DNA of 64,000 nt, taken from contig JAHBSM010000010.1 of NCBI GenBank assembly GCA_019639115.1, positions 1-64,000 of the forward strand, written 5' to 3'. Numbering within the stretch: position 1 is the stretch's first letter; each line of letters starts with the position of its first letter. Position numbers and translations under genes: made by a program. The stretch comes from Acidobacteriota bacterium. GTDB lineage: Bacteria > Acidobacteriota > Blastocatellia > Pyrinomonadales > Pyrinomonadaceae. Shown here piece after piece: positions 1-7,279 of the stretch. Under the pieces are notes generated by a model. The model was not told where the DNA came from, searched no databases, and was given only the letters and a program-made list of their open reading frames with translations.

Positions 1-1320
1 CCCGAAGGCCGCCAGTTCATGTATGATGCCGAGAACAAGCAAACTGAAGTCCGCGACCAATTCAACACCGTGATCGGCCAATACAGCTACGACGGCGATG
101 GCAAGCGCGTCAAGAAAGTTGTCCCAAGCACAGGCGAAACAACCGTTTTCGTGTATGATGCGTCTGGTAAGTTAGTGGCTGAATACTCAACGCAAGTCGA
201 ACCGATCGAAACCGCAAGGGTCGCATACCTGACCGCCGATCACCTCGGCTCCCCTCGCATCAACACGGATGCCAACGGAGCAGTAACCTCCCGCCACGAC
301 TATCTCCCCTTCGGTGAGGAAATCACATCAGGCACTGGCGGACGCACGACCGCACAAGGCTACGACGGACAAGATTCGATTCGTCAAAAATTTACCGGCT
401 ACGAGCGAGACGCGGAAACCGACCTCGACTTCGCTCAGGCGAGAATGTATAACAAAAATCACGGACGATTTACGACAACCGACCCGATTTATTTTCAACG
501 CGAAATGATCGTTGACCCGCAAAGATTTAATCTTTATGTCTACACAAGAAATAATCCTCTGAAATGGCTTGATCCTAGTGGTGAAAAAGTCCGAATAGCT
601 CAAGGCAGTTCAATGGATCAAATTTACGAGTCTGTCGGTGGACAGGCGATTTTTGACGAATACTTTGAGGTAAAGGACGGCTTGGTTAGTTGTAAAACCG
701 GAGCTGATTGTTCAAAAGGAAATCAGGGCGTTCAGTTTCTCAATCAATTAGTTGGACGTGATGATTCTTTTCTAGTTTATCTTGGAGCGGATGCCGACGC
801 AGTTGCCAAAATGTTTGCTGGCACGACGAATGAAGACGGTAGTTTAAATGATGCAGGCAAAAAGATAAAAGAAAAGTTTCTTAAAGAAGGTTCTATTGTT
901 GGAACAAACGGAAGACCACTTTCAGACCAACCAAATGGTGATGTTTTTACAGTATTAGCAATTAATCCTGCGACTTACAATTATAATCAAATTGGAGTTG
1001 GGAGTTATGGTGTAGAAACAGAAACCTTACAAACTGGTGTCGGTCAACGAGTAAGACCTGTCAGCCTTTTGCTTCACGAACTCGCCGAGAATCTTGACTT
1101 TTCCATCAATGGCACGGGAGCAGGAAATCCTGCTCCTGACAAAAAACTTTACAAGAAAAAAGCGACCCGAGCCTTATACCAACAACAATATAATTTACAT
1201 ATTGGGGCAGTTGATTATGAAAGAGCCCATAAGTCTGCAATTAGAAGAGAAATTCAGATTAGGCGAGATTTATCAACAATTAATGGCGGTTTTGCCGGAG
1301 GACTTCTGAAACAAAATTAA
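1..1320 (+). CDS. Rhs repeat-associated core protein, C-terminal part, with HELAEN toxin module (5' end outside window)
   Basis: The frame is open from base 1, so the gene is cut by the window edge; the first visible ATG is at 19. Counting from that ATG, the Rhs core end occupies about residues 1-187: YDxxGK-type repeats, the DHLGSPR motif, PFGEE, FTGYERD near residue 125, LDFAQARMY, NNPLKWLDPSGE ending near 187. In Rhs/YD proteins this core is followed by a variable toxin. Here the tail (about 188-433) is unrelated to the core and noticeably richer in A and T. It contains HELAEN at 353-358 and a later AHKSAIRRE stretch near 403-411. HExxE followed by a downstream H suggests a zinc peptidase-like toxin, but the family is not recognised. 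The next gene begins 8 bases after the stop, as expected for a toxin-immunity pair. The Rhs identification is secure; the toxin activity is inferred. Confidence 0.85.
   Translation, partial: PEGRQFMYDAENKQTEVRDQFNTVIGQYSYDGDGKRVKKVVPSTGETTVFVYDASGKLVAEYSTQVEPIETARVAYLTADHLGSPRINTDANGAVTSRHDYLPFGEEITSGTGGRTTAQGYDGQDSIRQKFTGYERDAETDLDFAQARMYNKNHGRFTTTDPIYFQREMIVDPQRFNLYVYTRNNPLKWLDPSGEKVRIAQGSSMDQIYESVGGQAIFDEYFEVKDGLVSCKTGADCSKGNQGVQFLNQLVGRDDSFLVYLGADADAVAKMFAGTTNEDGSLNDAGKKIKEKFLKEGSIVGTNGRPLSDQPNGDVFTVLAINPATYNYNQIGVGSYGVETETLQTGVGQRVRPVSLLLHELAENLDFSINGTGAGNPAPDKKLYKKKATRALYQQQYNLHIGAVDYERAHKSAIRREIQIRRDLSTINGGFAGGLLKQN
140..330 (+). repeat. Rhs core direct repeat, copy 1
   Basis: This block encodes TTVFVYDASGKLVAEYST through DHLGSPRINTD to PFGEE. 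Its first part is nearly identical in DNA to 2311-2365, and the DHLGSPR part recurs at 2394-2500 and again at 3787-3890. The copies are long and similar enough to support homologous recombination between Rhs tips, which is how Rhs toxin ends are thought to be swapped. Confidence 0.7.
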
Positions 1321-1327
1321 AAAACTT

Positions 1328-1939
1328 ATGAGTAGAAAAACATTTAATGTAAAGCAGGTCATTTTCAGCTATTTACAATTACTTTTAGCAATAAGTTGCC
1401 TAATTACATTTATGGGGTTGAGATTTGCGTATTCGCAAAACACAGATGCAAAAATGACCAAATTATCAGTTCAGACAGATGACTTAATTACAATAGAGGT
1501 CACAACTTTGAAAAATACTTTGGTTCGTGGGGATGATATTGTCATAAATTATCGAATTGCTAATTACAATAAAAAGACTATTTTTTTGGTTAGTGAGCCA
1601 TCACAACCAATATTTATTAACGAAGATTTTATCATCGAGTTGATGAAGCCAGTAAGACTACCCGATGATCATAGGGTTTATGATTATGATTTGATTAAGA
1701 TTTCCCCTCAAAAAGTTTACAAAGGAAACCTAATAATCAAGGCTAAATACTATTTGGAAAATAAGGACTATGATTTCTCAATAGCTAAAATACAAGTTGG
1801 TTTTTCTTATTTGTTTGATAAAACAAATCTTGAGGATTGTAAGCAAGCCACTTATGTGCGCCCTTGCTTTTTTGAACTTTATAAAAAGTCAAAAAGTTTG
1901 ACACTTGGAAATTTCGTTATTGAGATTAAGAAGTCGTAG
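1328..1939 (+). CDS. Putative exported immunity protein of the first Rhs tip
   Basis: This 203-residue protein starts 8 bases after the Rhs toxin stop and has the same AT-rich composition as the toxin module. Residues about 10-37 form a hydrophobic export signal ending near AYSQ, so it should act outside the cytoplasm. The mature part looks all-beta: IEVTTL, then IVINYRIANYNKKTIFLVSEP, a central IIELMKP strand, KISPQKVYKGN, and a tail with two cysteines (DCKQATYVRPC). The pattern (strand, NxxxxTIxLV, then a basic turn and more strands) resembles Ig-like peptidase inhibitor folds. It also matches, in motif order, the lipoprotein encoded at 12066-12785 after the VgrG metallopeptidase domain. 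Its immunity role is inferred from position and fold; no named family is recognised. Confidence 0.6.
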   Translation: MSRKTFNVKQVIFSYLQLLLAISCLITFMGLRFAYSQNTDAKMTKLSVQTDDLITIEVTTLKNTLVRGDDIVINYRIANYNKKTIFLVSEPSQPIFINEDFIIELMKPVRLPDDHRVYDYDLIKISPQKVYKGNLIIKAKYYLENKDYDFSIAKIQVGFSYLFDKTNLEDCKQATYVRPCFFELYKKSKSLTLGNFVIEIKKS

Positions 1940-1942
1940 TTT

Positions 1943-2107
1943 TTACCTAACAGCCGATTCCACAGAATGTTTGACGAGCAGAGCCGAGACGATTTTTTTG
2001 ATGGTTTGTTTGTCTTCTTCGGGCAGGTTCTCGACTTTTTCCCAATTTCGTATCAACTCTTTATCATCTATTCGCGGCTGGCGTTCGGTTTTATCGAAAA
2101 CGAGTTT
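1943..2107 (-). pseudogene. 3' remnant of an XRE-family regulator
   Basis: Read on the minus strand, this stretch ends in TAA and encodes a tail with FDKTERQPRIDD, KELIRNWEKVENLPEEDK and QTIKKIVSALLVKH. This is the typical C-terminal tail of small XRE/Cro-type HTH regulators found with mobile elements and toxin genes, where an acidic hinge is followed by a helix ending in a basic KH or KQ. The helix-turn-helix half is missing: the upstream codons (rich in F, C, H and K) do not look like an HTH and no start is visible. It is therefore a fragment left by a rearrangement. The short open frame on the opposite strand is its antisense shadow. Confidence 0.6.
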
Positions 2108-2175
2108 ATGATTGAGCAGAAAGCAAAAGGTTTTATGGCAGTAATTGACGTTTGTCGAAAAAAATCAAACTAGAG

Positions 2176-2304
2176 TGGGAGTATGGGGTCAGACCTGCGA
2201 TTCTGTGATTCTAGGGTAGTATATTCCACATATGGCACGGAGACCGAAAGTTGAGATTGAGGGTGCGTATATCATGTGATCACATAAGAACATGGCGGGC
2301 GTTC
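2176..2304 (+). pseudogene. Degenerate start of a RAYT (Y1, IS200-like) transposase with its leader
   Basis: The ATG at 2232 starts MARRPKVEIEGA, the usual first residues of REP-associated tyrosine transposases (M-A-R-x-P-R-x-E-x-x-G-x-x-Y-H-V). About one base out of frame the sequence then reads VYHVIT followed by a stop and EHGG, matching the family's YHVxxRGN continuation with a frameshift and a nonsense change. Upstream at about 2185-2196 is the GGGGTCAGACC element often seen before such genes. The coding remnant ends near 2300, where a copy of the Rhs core begins in mid-domain, so the transposase is reduced to its first 25 or so codons. Family assignment rests on the N-terminal signature only. 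Confidence 0.55.
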
Positions 2305-2305
2305 G

Positions 2306-3430
2306 GGCGAGACAACCGTTTTTGTGTATGATGCGTCTGGTAAGTTAGTGGCTGAATACTCAACCGTCGTCGAATCTGTCGAGAACGCCAAAGTCGCGTA
2401 TTTAACCGCCGACCACCTCGGCTCCCCCCGCATCAACACCGACCGCGACGGCAACGTCACTGCTCGCCACGACTATATGCCGTTTGGTGAAGAGATCACC
2501 CCGGCCCTTACAGCTCAACGAACAACAGGTGTGGGTTATGTTGGCGATGCCGTGAGGAAGCAGTTTACCGGTTATGAACGTGATAATGAATTAAATCTCG
2601 ACTACGCGAAAGCCAGAATGTACGGTTACGGCCACTGGCGCTTTACGAGTCCAGATGACTTTCTTAACGACTCAGATGTAGCGGACCCGCAGAGTTGGAA
2701 CTTGTATGTCTACTGCCGGAACAATCCCCTAGGTTGCACCGATCCTACCGGTAAAGAAGCGGTCGTAAATATAACGGTCGATGAAAAAACGAAAAAGGGA
2801 AAAATCGTCATTGCAGCAACGATCGGTATCTGGACGAAGGATACAAGGATAAGTCAGGCAGATATGAAAAAGGCTGCCGAGAAAATCCAAAAGGATATTC
2901 AAGGAGCTTGGAAAGGAGCTGTCAATAAGGACGGAATTGAATATGAAGTTAGTACTGTGGTTTCCGTCCGGGCATTTAAGGATGCTGCCGCGGCGGAGGA
3001 TTACGGTTCAGGAAACATAATTGAGATGGCTAAGGGTCCGATTGACCCTGACAATAATGTTGATTCAAATGCGGGTTCTGGGGGGTTCTTCACAGGTCAC
3101 GACGCAGGCAGATGGAACATTGACTCTGTGATGAGCGGGACGACCGCACAGCATGAATTTGGTCACTTGCTTGGAGTTGATAACAAACCCGGATTTACGT
3201 TGATGAACACGGATCCGAGCGCTCGTCACCCCACGATGACAGCGAAAGATTTTGACTGGACGTTCGGACGTGAAGTCACTGAACAAAGGCGACAGGCGCG
3301 CCTGACGACCGTTATTGAAGATCGAGAGCGTGGTTGGCGACGAAAAGAGGTGGATACCGGGCAGCCCCGTAGCAGTAACCAACACTACACGTTTAGGGCT
3401 CCCAGACTAGCTTGGTGGAAATCACGATAA
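2306..3430 (+). CDS. Orphan Rhs tip with metzincin-like toxin module
   Basis: Homology to the Rhs core starts abruptly at about 2306 with GETTVFVYDASGKLVAEYST, almost the same DNA as positions 140-200; the first plausible start in frame is the GTG at 2324, giving 368 residues. There is no long N-terminal Rhs shell, so this is a displaced tip. The core ends at DPTGKE near residue 140. The tail (about 141-368) contains HEFGHLLGVD at 277-286 and MNTD near 296. HExGHxxGxxD is the zinc-binding pattern of metzincin-type peptidases, with Asp in place of the third His, followed by a Met as in a Met-turn. A small membrane-protein gene starts 4 bases after the stop. The tip could be silent unless it recombines with a full-length rhs gene. 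Confidence 0.7.
   Translation, partial: GETTVFVYDASGKLVAEYSTVVESVENAKVAYLTADHLGSPRINTDRDGNVTARHDYMPFGEEITPALTAQRTTGVGYVGDAVRKQFTGYERDNELNLDYAKARMYGYGHWRFTSPDDFLNDSDVADPQSWNLYVYCRNNPLGCTDPTGKEAVVNITVDEKTKKGKIVIAATIGIWTKDTRISQADMKKAAEKIQKDIQGAWKGAVNKDGIEYEVSTVVSVRAFKDAAAAEDYGSGNIIEMAKGPIDPDNNVDSNAGSGGFFTGHDAGRWNIDSVMSGTTAQHEFGHLLGVDNKPGFTLMNTDPSARHPTMTAKDFDWTFGREVTEQRRQARLTTVIEDRERGWRRKEVDTGQPRSSNQHYTFRAPRLAWWKSR
2311..2500 (+). repeat. Rhs core direct repeat, copy 2
   Basis: This is the second copy of the block at 140-330. The GTGTATGATGCGTCTGGTAA segment is the same in both. It begins exactly where the RAYT remnant ends, marking a rearrangement junction. Confidence 0.7.
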
Positions 3431-3434
3431 AACT

Positions 3435-3707
3435 ATGATCTCGGAAACGGCAAAGAAGCGCTTATCGGCGATTGCCTTGGCCCTTGCGTTGGCCTCCCTT
3501 TTCATCATCTTGTTTGTTAAGCGTAAATTCACGTTCGACTCGGGAGACTGGGCCACCAGCTTAGTATTGGCCTCTCTCATCACGGCGCTCGCCGCGTTCG
3601 CACTCGCTTTGCTCACTCTGCCACGACGAGGCGGCTTCGTGGCCATTGCTTTAGTCATCATTGTCGGATATCTCGTATTTTTCACGAGGCTTTACGGATT
3701 GTCTTAG
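3435..3707 (+). CDS. Small three-helix membrane protein, putative immunity protein
   Basis: This 90-residue protein begins 4 bases after the stop of the metzincin-type Rhs tip. Three hydrophobic segments are visible at about residues 9-27, 38-60 and 66-84, separated by short charged loops (KRKFTFDSGDW and PRRGG). Small polytopic membrane proteins are common as immunity partners of secreted toxins, and the tight linkage supports that role. There is no recognisable family. Downstream, within 15 bases of its stop, the third Rhs core remnant begins, so the gene sits as a cassette between two Rhs pieces. Confidence 0.5.
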   Translation: MISETAKKRLSAIALALALASLFIILFVKRKFTFDSGDWATSLVLASLITALAAFALALLTLPRRGGFVAIALVIIVGYLVFFTRLYGLS

Positions 3708-3717
3708 AGCTCGAAGT

Positions 3718-4030
3718 GTAGGGAAGCAGTTTACCGGTTATGAACGAGACGTCGAAAGTGAATTGGATTTTGCACAAGCTAGAATGAAGGTCGCGTACTT
3801 AACCATCGACCACCTCGGCTCACCCCGCATAAACACCGACCGCGCCGGCAACGTAACATCAAGACACGACTTCCACCCCTTAGGCGATGAACTCTACATC
3901 GGCGTCGGAAACAGAACTGCCGCGCTCAACTACGGCTCATCGCAAGACGATGTCCGACAAAGGTTCACCGGTTATCAACGTGACGAGGAAGTTGATCTCG
4001 ACCTTGCCGCAGCGGAGTGCGGTTCGTGGT
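3718..4030 (+). pseudogene. Scrambled Rhs core remnant
   Basis: This remnant encodes GKQFTGYERDVESELDFAQARM and then jumps directly to KVAYLTIDHLGSPRINTD, a motif that should lie upstream of it. It continues through RHDFHPLGDE, FTGYQRDEEVDLDLA and then loses the expected QARMY and NPL-DPxG end. Order and completeness show at least two core pieces joined by deletion, with no toxin left. Bases 4031-4118 carry no recognisable gene; an open frame continues but has no family features. Confidence 0.7.
3787..3890 (+). repeat. Rhs core direct repeat, copy 3 (partial)
   Basis: This partial third copy covers only the AYLTxDHLGSPRINTD part and what follows. It is more diverged than copies 1 and 2 and lies inside the scrambled remnant. 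Confidence 0.6.
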
Positions 4031-4118
4031 CACAAATCCCGACCAATGTGGACCGTTTTGTGATCAGTATTGACGATCATTTCAAATGCGAGCGTGTTTG
4101 CGGTAAGGTAACCTCGGG

Positions 4119-4802
4119 ATGGGCGAGACGATAGAACAAAAACGCGAGCGAGTGCGTCAGATAGCGTCGGAGCATTACAAACGAGGCGACGTTACAGGTT
4201 GGTTCGAAGCTCTGTACAAAGAGGCCGAGGGCGACAACGAGTACATTCCCTGGGCCGATCTCGAGCCGAACAGGTATTTCCGCCAGTGGGCTGAGTCCAA
4301 ACATCTCAAGGGCGAGGGGCGAACCGCGCTTGTTGTCGGTTGCGGGTTGGGAGACGACGCGGCGTACCTGGACGATCTTGGTTTCAGGGTTACAGCTTTC
4401 GATATTTCGCCCACCGCGATCGAGTGGGCAAAGCGACTCAACGCGGGACGCAATATAGACTTTGAGACCGCTGATCTATTTGAGCCGTTTCGCGGATGGC
4501 TCGGAGCATTTGAGTTCGTGTTGGAGATCTACACCATACAGCCGCTTCCGATCGAAATGCGAGAACGGACGATCGAAGCAATTGCGTCATTCGTCAAGCC
4601 GGGCGGGAGGCTAGTTGTTGTCACACGCGGTCGTGAAGATGACGATGAGGTCGATGAGCTGCCCTGGCCGGTTTCGCGGCGCGAACTCGCCCGTTTTACC
4701 GCGGGCGGGCTGATCGAAACTGAGCTTGTGGTAATGCCGTCCGAAGAGGAAGGAGAACCCTTTCGGTTCGTCGCGGAGTATCTGAGACCGGCGGTCAGTT
4801 GA
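4119..4802 (+). CDS. Class I SAM-dependent methyltransferase (TPMT-like)
   Basis: This 227-residue cytosolic enzyme has a Rossmann-fold SAM site: ALVVGCGLGDDAAYL near residues 69-83 (motif I), VTAFDISPTAIEWAK (motif II acidic Asp), FETADLFEP, and VKPGGRLVVV (motif IV/V region). The N-terminal part with YIPWADLEPN is typical of thiopurine S-methyltransferase-like and related small-molecule methyltransferases. The substrate cannot be told from sequence. Its 3' end overlaps the stop of the arsR gene on the other strand by 8 bases. The start chosen gives a normal family length; the ribosome binding site is not obvious. It lies just beyond the Rhs debris and may mark the start of conserved chromosome. 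Confidence 0.8.
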   Translation: MGETIEQKRERVRQIASEHYKRGDVTGWFEALYKEAEGDNEYIPWADLEPNRYFRQWAESKHLKGEGRTALVVGCGLGDDAAYLDDLGFRVTAFDISPTAIEWAKRLNAGRNIDFETADLFEPFRGWLGAFEFVLEIYTIQPLPIEMRERTIEAIASFVKPGGRLVVVTRGREDDDEVDELPWPVSRRELARFTAGGLIETELVVMPSEEEGEPFRFVAEYLRPAVS

Positions 4803-5106
4803 ACACTGCGGAACGCTCCTCGAATTTCTCTTTCAGGCTGCCGCACACAACGTCGCAAAGCTCAAACACGGACTCGTCGGCGATCGTGTAATAGACGCTA
4901 TTGCCTTCCTGTCGGCGTGCGACCAAGCCGGCATCCTGCAACAGTTTCAGATGTTTGCTTACGTTGGGCTGCGACGTATCCACAGCATCCGCCAGATCTG
5001 AAACGCTGAGCCGCCCGCTTTCGAGAGACTGCAATATCCTCAATCTGATAGACTCAGAAAGTACTTTGAATCGCGCCGCGACCATGTTGACAGCCTCATC
5101 CGACAT
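4795..5106 (-). CDS. ArsR-family transcriptional regulator of the persulfide operon
   Basis: This is a winged-helix repressor of 103 residues. The ATG at 5106 is preferred over upstream starts because an AAGG motif precedes it and the farther starts run into the operator. The HTH reads SVSDLADAVDTSQPNVSKHLKLLQDAGLV, followed by the wing RRQEGNSVYYTI. The only cysteines are Cys84 and Cys88 in the last helix (FELCDVVCGSL). ArsR proteins next to rhodanese/persulfide dioxygenase genes, such as BigR and SqrR, sense sulfane sulfur with two cysteines, but those are in different helices, so the CxxxC here is a variant. It is divergent from the rhodanese operon and shares a palindromic operator with it. 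The sensing role is inferred. Confidence 0.85.
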   Translation of the reverse strand: MSDEAVNMVAARFKVLSESIRLRILQSLESGRLSVSDLADAVDTSQPNVSKHLKLLQDAGLVARRQEGNSVYYTIADESVFELCDVVCGSLKEKFEERSAVFN

Positions 5107-5132
5107 TTTTTTGTGACCTTGCATTCTATTAC

Positions 5133-5159
5133 TTGACAATATAACCATATAGTTATATC
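5133..5159 (+). promoter_or_regulatory. Operator/promoter between arsR and the rhodanese operon
   Basis: A perfect inverted repeat ATATAAC-(6)-GTTATAT lies at 5139-5158, directly after TTGACA at 5133-5138, which can serve as a -35 box for the plus-strand operon, with TATATC at 5154-5159 as a weak -10 at short spacing. The repeat lies 33 bases before the arsR start on the other strand. This is the expected layout for an ArsR operator that controls both itself and the divergent genes. Confidence 0.65.
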
Positions 5160-5208
5160 GTTATACACAGGTTGATTATAAACCTAAGGAGAAGTAGATT
5201 CAAGACCT

Positions 5209-5784
5209 ATGATCAAGCAGGCAACCGTACATGAGATAAATGAACTTCTTGACGCCGGCGGCGAATGCCAAGTGATCGACGTCCGGGAGTTCTCGGAATT
5301 CAACTCGGAAAGGATCGCGGATGCACAGCTTATGCCGCTTTCTAATTTTGAAAAGCACGCGGACGAGATCGACCATTCAAAACCGGTATATCTGATGTGC
5401 CGTTCCGGGAATCGAGCTGCGAAGGCTGCGGATAAGCTTGCGGCGAAGGGATTCACCGATATACACGTCATCCAGGGCGGAATGACCGCCTGGACAGGCG
5501 CCAACCTGCCGATAGTCAAAGGCGGATCGAAAGTTTGGTCGCTCGAACGTCAGGTTCGGTTTACCGCCGGATCACTGGTGCTTCTGGGCGTCATTCTCGG
5601 TTTTGTGTATTCACCGTATATCTTTATCTTGAGCGGATTCATAGGTGTGGGCCTCGTATTCGCGGCGGTGACGGACACCTGCGGGATGGCGATGGTGCTT
5701 GCCCGTATGCCGTGGAATCAGAGCCGGGGAGCTGACAGGGCCAACAAAGACAAAGCGTCGGACGGTGCTGCCTGTTGTCAGTGA
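5209..5784 (+). CDS. Rhodanese-DUF2892 membrane protein (YgaP-like)
   Basis: This 191-residue protein has a rhodanese domain (about 1-105) with the active loop CRSGNR, catalytic Cys64, and the usual QGGMTAWTGANLPI end. A DUF2892 membrane part follows, with two hydrophobic helices around residues 117-137 and 140-158 and the conserved CGMAMVLARMPWN end. The architecture is that of YgaP, an inner-membrane sulfurtransferase that carries persulfide on its active cysteine. It is the first gene of the operon after the ArsR operator. The C-terminal tail ends in a Cys pair (CCQ). It should pass sulfane sulfur to or from low-molecular-weight thiols next to the MBL-rhodanese enzyme. The start has AAGGAGAAG upstream. 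Confidence 0.9.
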   Translation: MIKQATVHEINELLDAGGECQVIDVREFSEFNSERIADAQLMPLSNFEKHADEIDHSKPVYLMCRSGNRAAKAADKLAAKGFTDIHVIQGGMTAWTGANLPIVKGGSKVWSLERQVRFTAGSLVLLGVILGFVYSPYIFILSGFIGVGLVFAAVTDTCGMAMVLARMPWNQSRGADRANKDKASDGAACCQ

Positions 5785-5817
5785 CACATTCTTGTGGAGA
5801 ATATCAGGAGTCGAGCA

Positions 5818-7200
5818 ATGAAATTCAAACAATTCTATCTGGGGTGTTTATCGCATGCTTCGTATTACATTTCGTCGGAGGGCGAAGCAGCGATAATCGA
5901 TCCGCAGCGTGACGTTCAACAGTATCTAGATGAGGCTGATGCGAACGGCGACCAGATCAAATACGTTATCGAAACGCATTCGCACGCAGATTTTGTATCG
6001 GGGCATATTGAACTTGCCAAGAGAACCGGAGCCGAGATCATATTCGGCCGACGCGCCAACACTTCCTTTGAGGCACATAAGGTTAGCGACGGCGACGAGA
6101 TCATGTTAGGAAAGGTAAGGCTGAGATTCCTCGAGACGCCGGGACATACTCCCGAAGGCATCACGATACTGGCCAAAGACACTGAGAATGAATCCGCACC
6201 GCAAAAGATGTTCACCGGTGACACGTTGTTCATCGGCGATGTCGGAAGGCCCGATCTTGTCGGATCAAAAGGATACTCTGCCGAGGAGATGGGCTCGATG
6301 CTCTACGATTCGATCTACGAGAAGATCTTGCCGCTCCCCGACGATACCGAAGTTTATCCGGCGCACGGTGCCGGTTCGCTCTGCGGAAAGTCCCTATCAA
6401 AAGAGACCTGGTCAACCCTCGGTGAGCAGAAGAAATACAATTACGCACTCAAGCCAATGACCAAAGAGGAGTTCATCAAGGTAGTGGCTGCGGACCAGCC
6501 GGAGGTTCCCGCTTATTTCCCGGTTAGCGCTTCGCAGAACCTCAAGGGATCGGCTCCGATCGGTGATCTGCCCGTACCTGTCCGGCTCACTTCAGAGCAG
6601 GCAAGAGATTTCGACGGTGTCGTATTGGATATCCGGTCGGCGTCGGAATTTGGAATTTCGCACATTCCGAACGCGATAAATATTGGTTTGGGTGGTCAGT
6701 TCGCTTCGTGGGCGGGAACCCTTGTCAGCGTCGGGACACCGGTCGCTATCGCGGCTGATACCGAACAGCAGGCGGAAGAAGCCTTTGTAAGGCTCGCTCG
6801 CGTCGGCATAGAGACCGTCAAGGGCTACATTCTGATGTCAGATTACGCGGGCGAATCTCGCTCTGTTGAACAAGTGTCGGTCAACGACGCTCGATCGGCC
6901 ACAGCTTTGCCTGACGTTCAATTCGTTGACGTTCGGCGCCCGGCCGAACACGCAAATGGCCACGCGGTCAACACCTTGAACATACCGCTTGACCGCTTGC
7001 CGCGGGATCTGGACAAACTCGACCCGACAAAGGTGACCTACGTAATATGTCAGGGTGGATATCGGTCCAGCATAGGAACCAGCATCCTTGAGAATGCAGG
7101 TTTCAAGAAGATCTATAACGTCACGGGCGGTACAGCGGCCTGGCTCGATGCAGGGCTAGAGAGCGAAGCTTCGGCCACGGCTTGTGCGAATTCGTTGTGA
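5818..7200 (+). CDS. MBL-fold persulfide dioxygenase-like enzyme with two rhodanese domains
   Basis: This 460-residue protein starts at the ATG at 5818 (AGGAG upstream at 5807), not at the GTG at 5794. The metallo-beta-lactamase part (about 1-245) has THSHADFVSGH at 53-63, PGHTPEGI, FTGDTLFIGDVGRPDL and VYPAHGAGSLCGK, the metal ligands of ETHE1/Blh-type glutathione persulfide dioxygenases. Two rhodanese domains follow: the first (about 262-350) lacks a catalytic Cys, the second (about 365-455) has CQGGYRSS with Cys411. Enzymes of this kind oxidise persulfide sulfur to sulfite. The neighbouring TauE-type exporter would remove the product. The start 34 bases after the preceding stop supports one operon. 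Confidence 0.9.
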   Translation: MKFKQFYLGCLSHASYYISSEGEAAIIDPQRDVQQYLDEADANGDQIKYVIETHSHADFVSGHIELAKRTGAEIIFGRRANTSFEAHKVSDGDEIMLGKVRLRFLETPGHTPEGITILAKDTENESAPQKMFTGDTLFIGDVGRPDLVGSKGYSAEEMGSMLYDSIYEKILPLPDDTEVYPAHGAGSLCGKSLSKETWSTLGEQKKYNYALKPMTKEEFIKVVAADQPEVPAYFPVSASQNLKGSAPIGDLPVPVRLTSEQARDFDGVVLDIRSASEFGISHIPNAINIGLGGQFASWAGTLVSVGTPVAIAADTEQQAEEAFVRLARVGIETVKGYILMSDYAGESRSVEQVSVNDARSATALPDVQFVDVRRPAEHANGHAVNTLNIPLDRLPRDLDKLDPTKVTYVICQGGYRSSIGTSILENAGFKKIYNVTGGTAAWLDAGLESEASATACANSL

Positions 7201-7213
7201 CCCGATTAACCGC

Positions 7214-7255
7214 GATCGCGTGCGGGCGGCCGAGCGGGCTCGTTCGCATGCGATC
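7214..7255 (+). terminator. Hairpin between the persulfide dioxygenase and tauE genes
   Basis: GATCGCGTGCG at 7214-7224 pairs with CGCATGCGATC at 7245-7255 (one G-T pair), and the loop contains a nested CGAGC/GCTCG stem. A T-rich but mixed stretch follows. It may attenuate transcription or only stabilise the upstream mRNA. Confidence 0.4.
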
Positions 7256-7279
7256 TATTATTTCTGATTATTTGATCCT

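Noticed and set aside
1967..2173. Plus-strand small open frame of 68 codons
   Set aside because: It is the antisense of the XRE regulator remnant, whose minus-strand translation is far more protein-like.
5794..5817. GTG at 5794 as the start of the MBL-rhodanese gene
   Set aside because: The ATG at 5818 has a good AGGAG before it and matches the usual MKFKQF-type start of the family.
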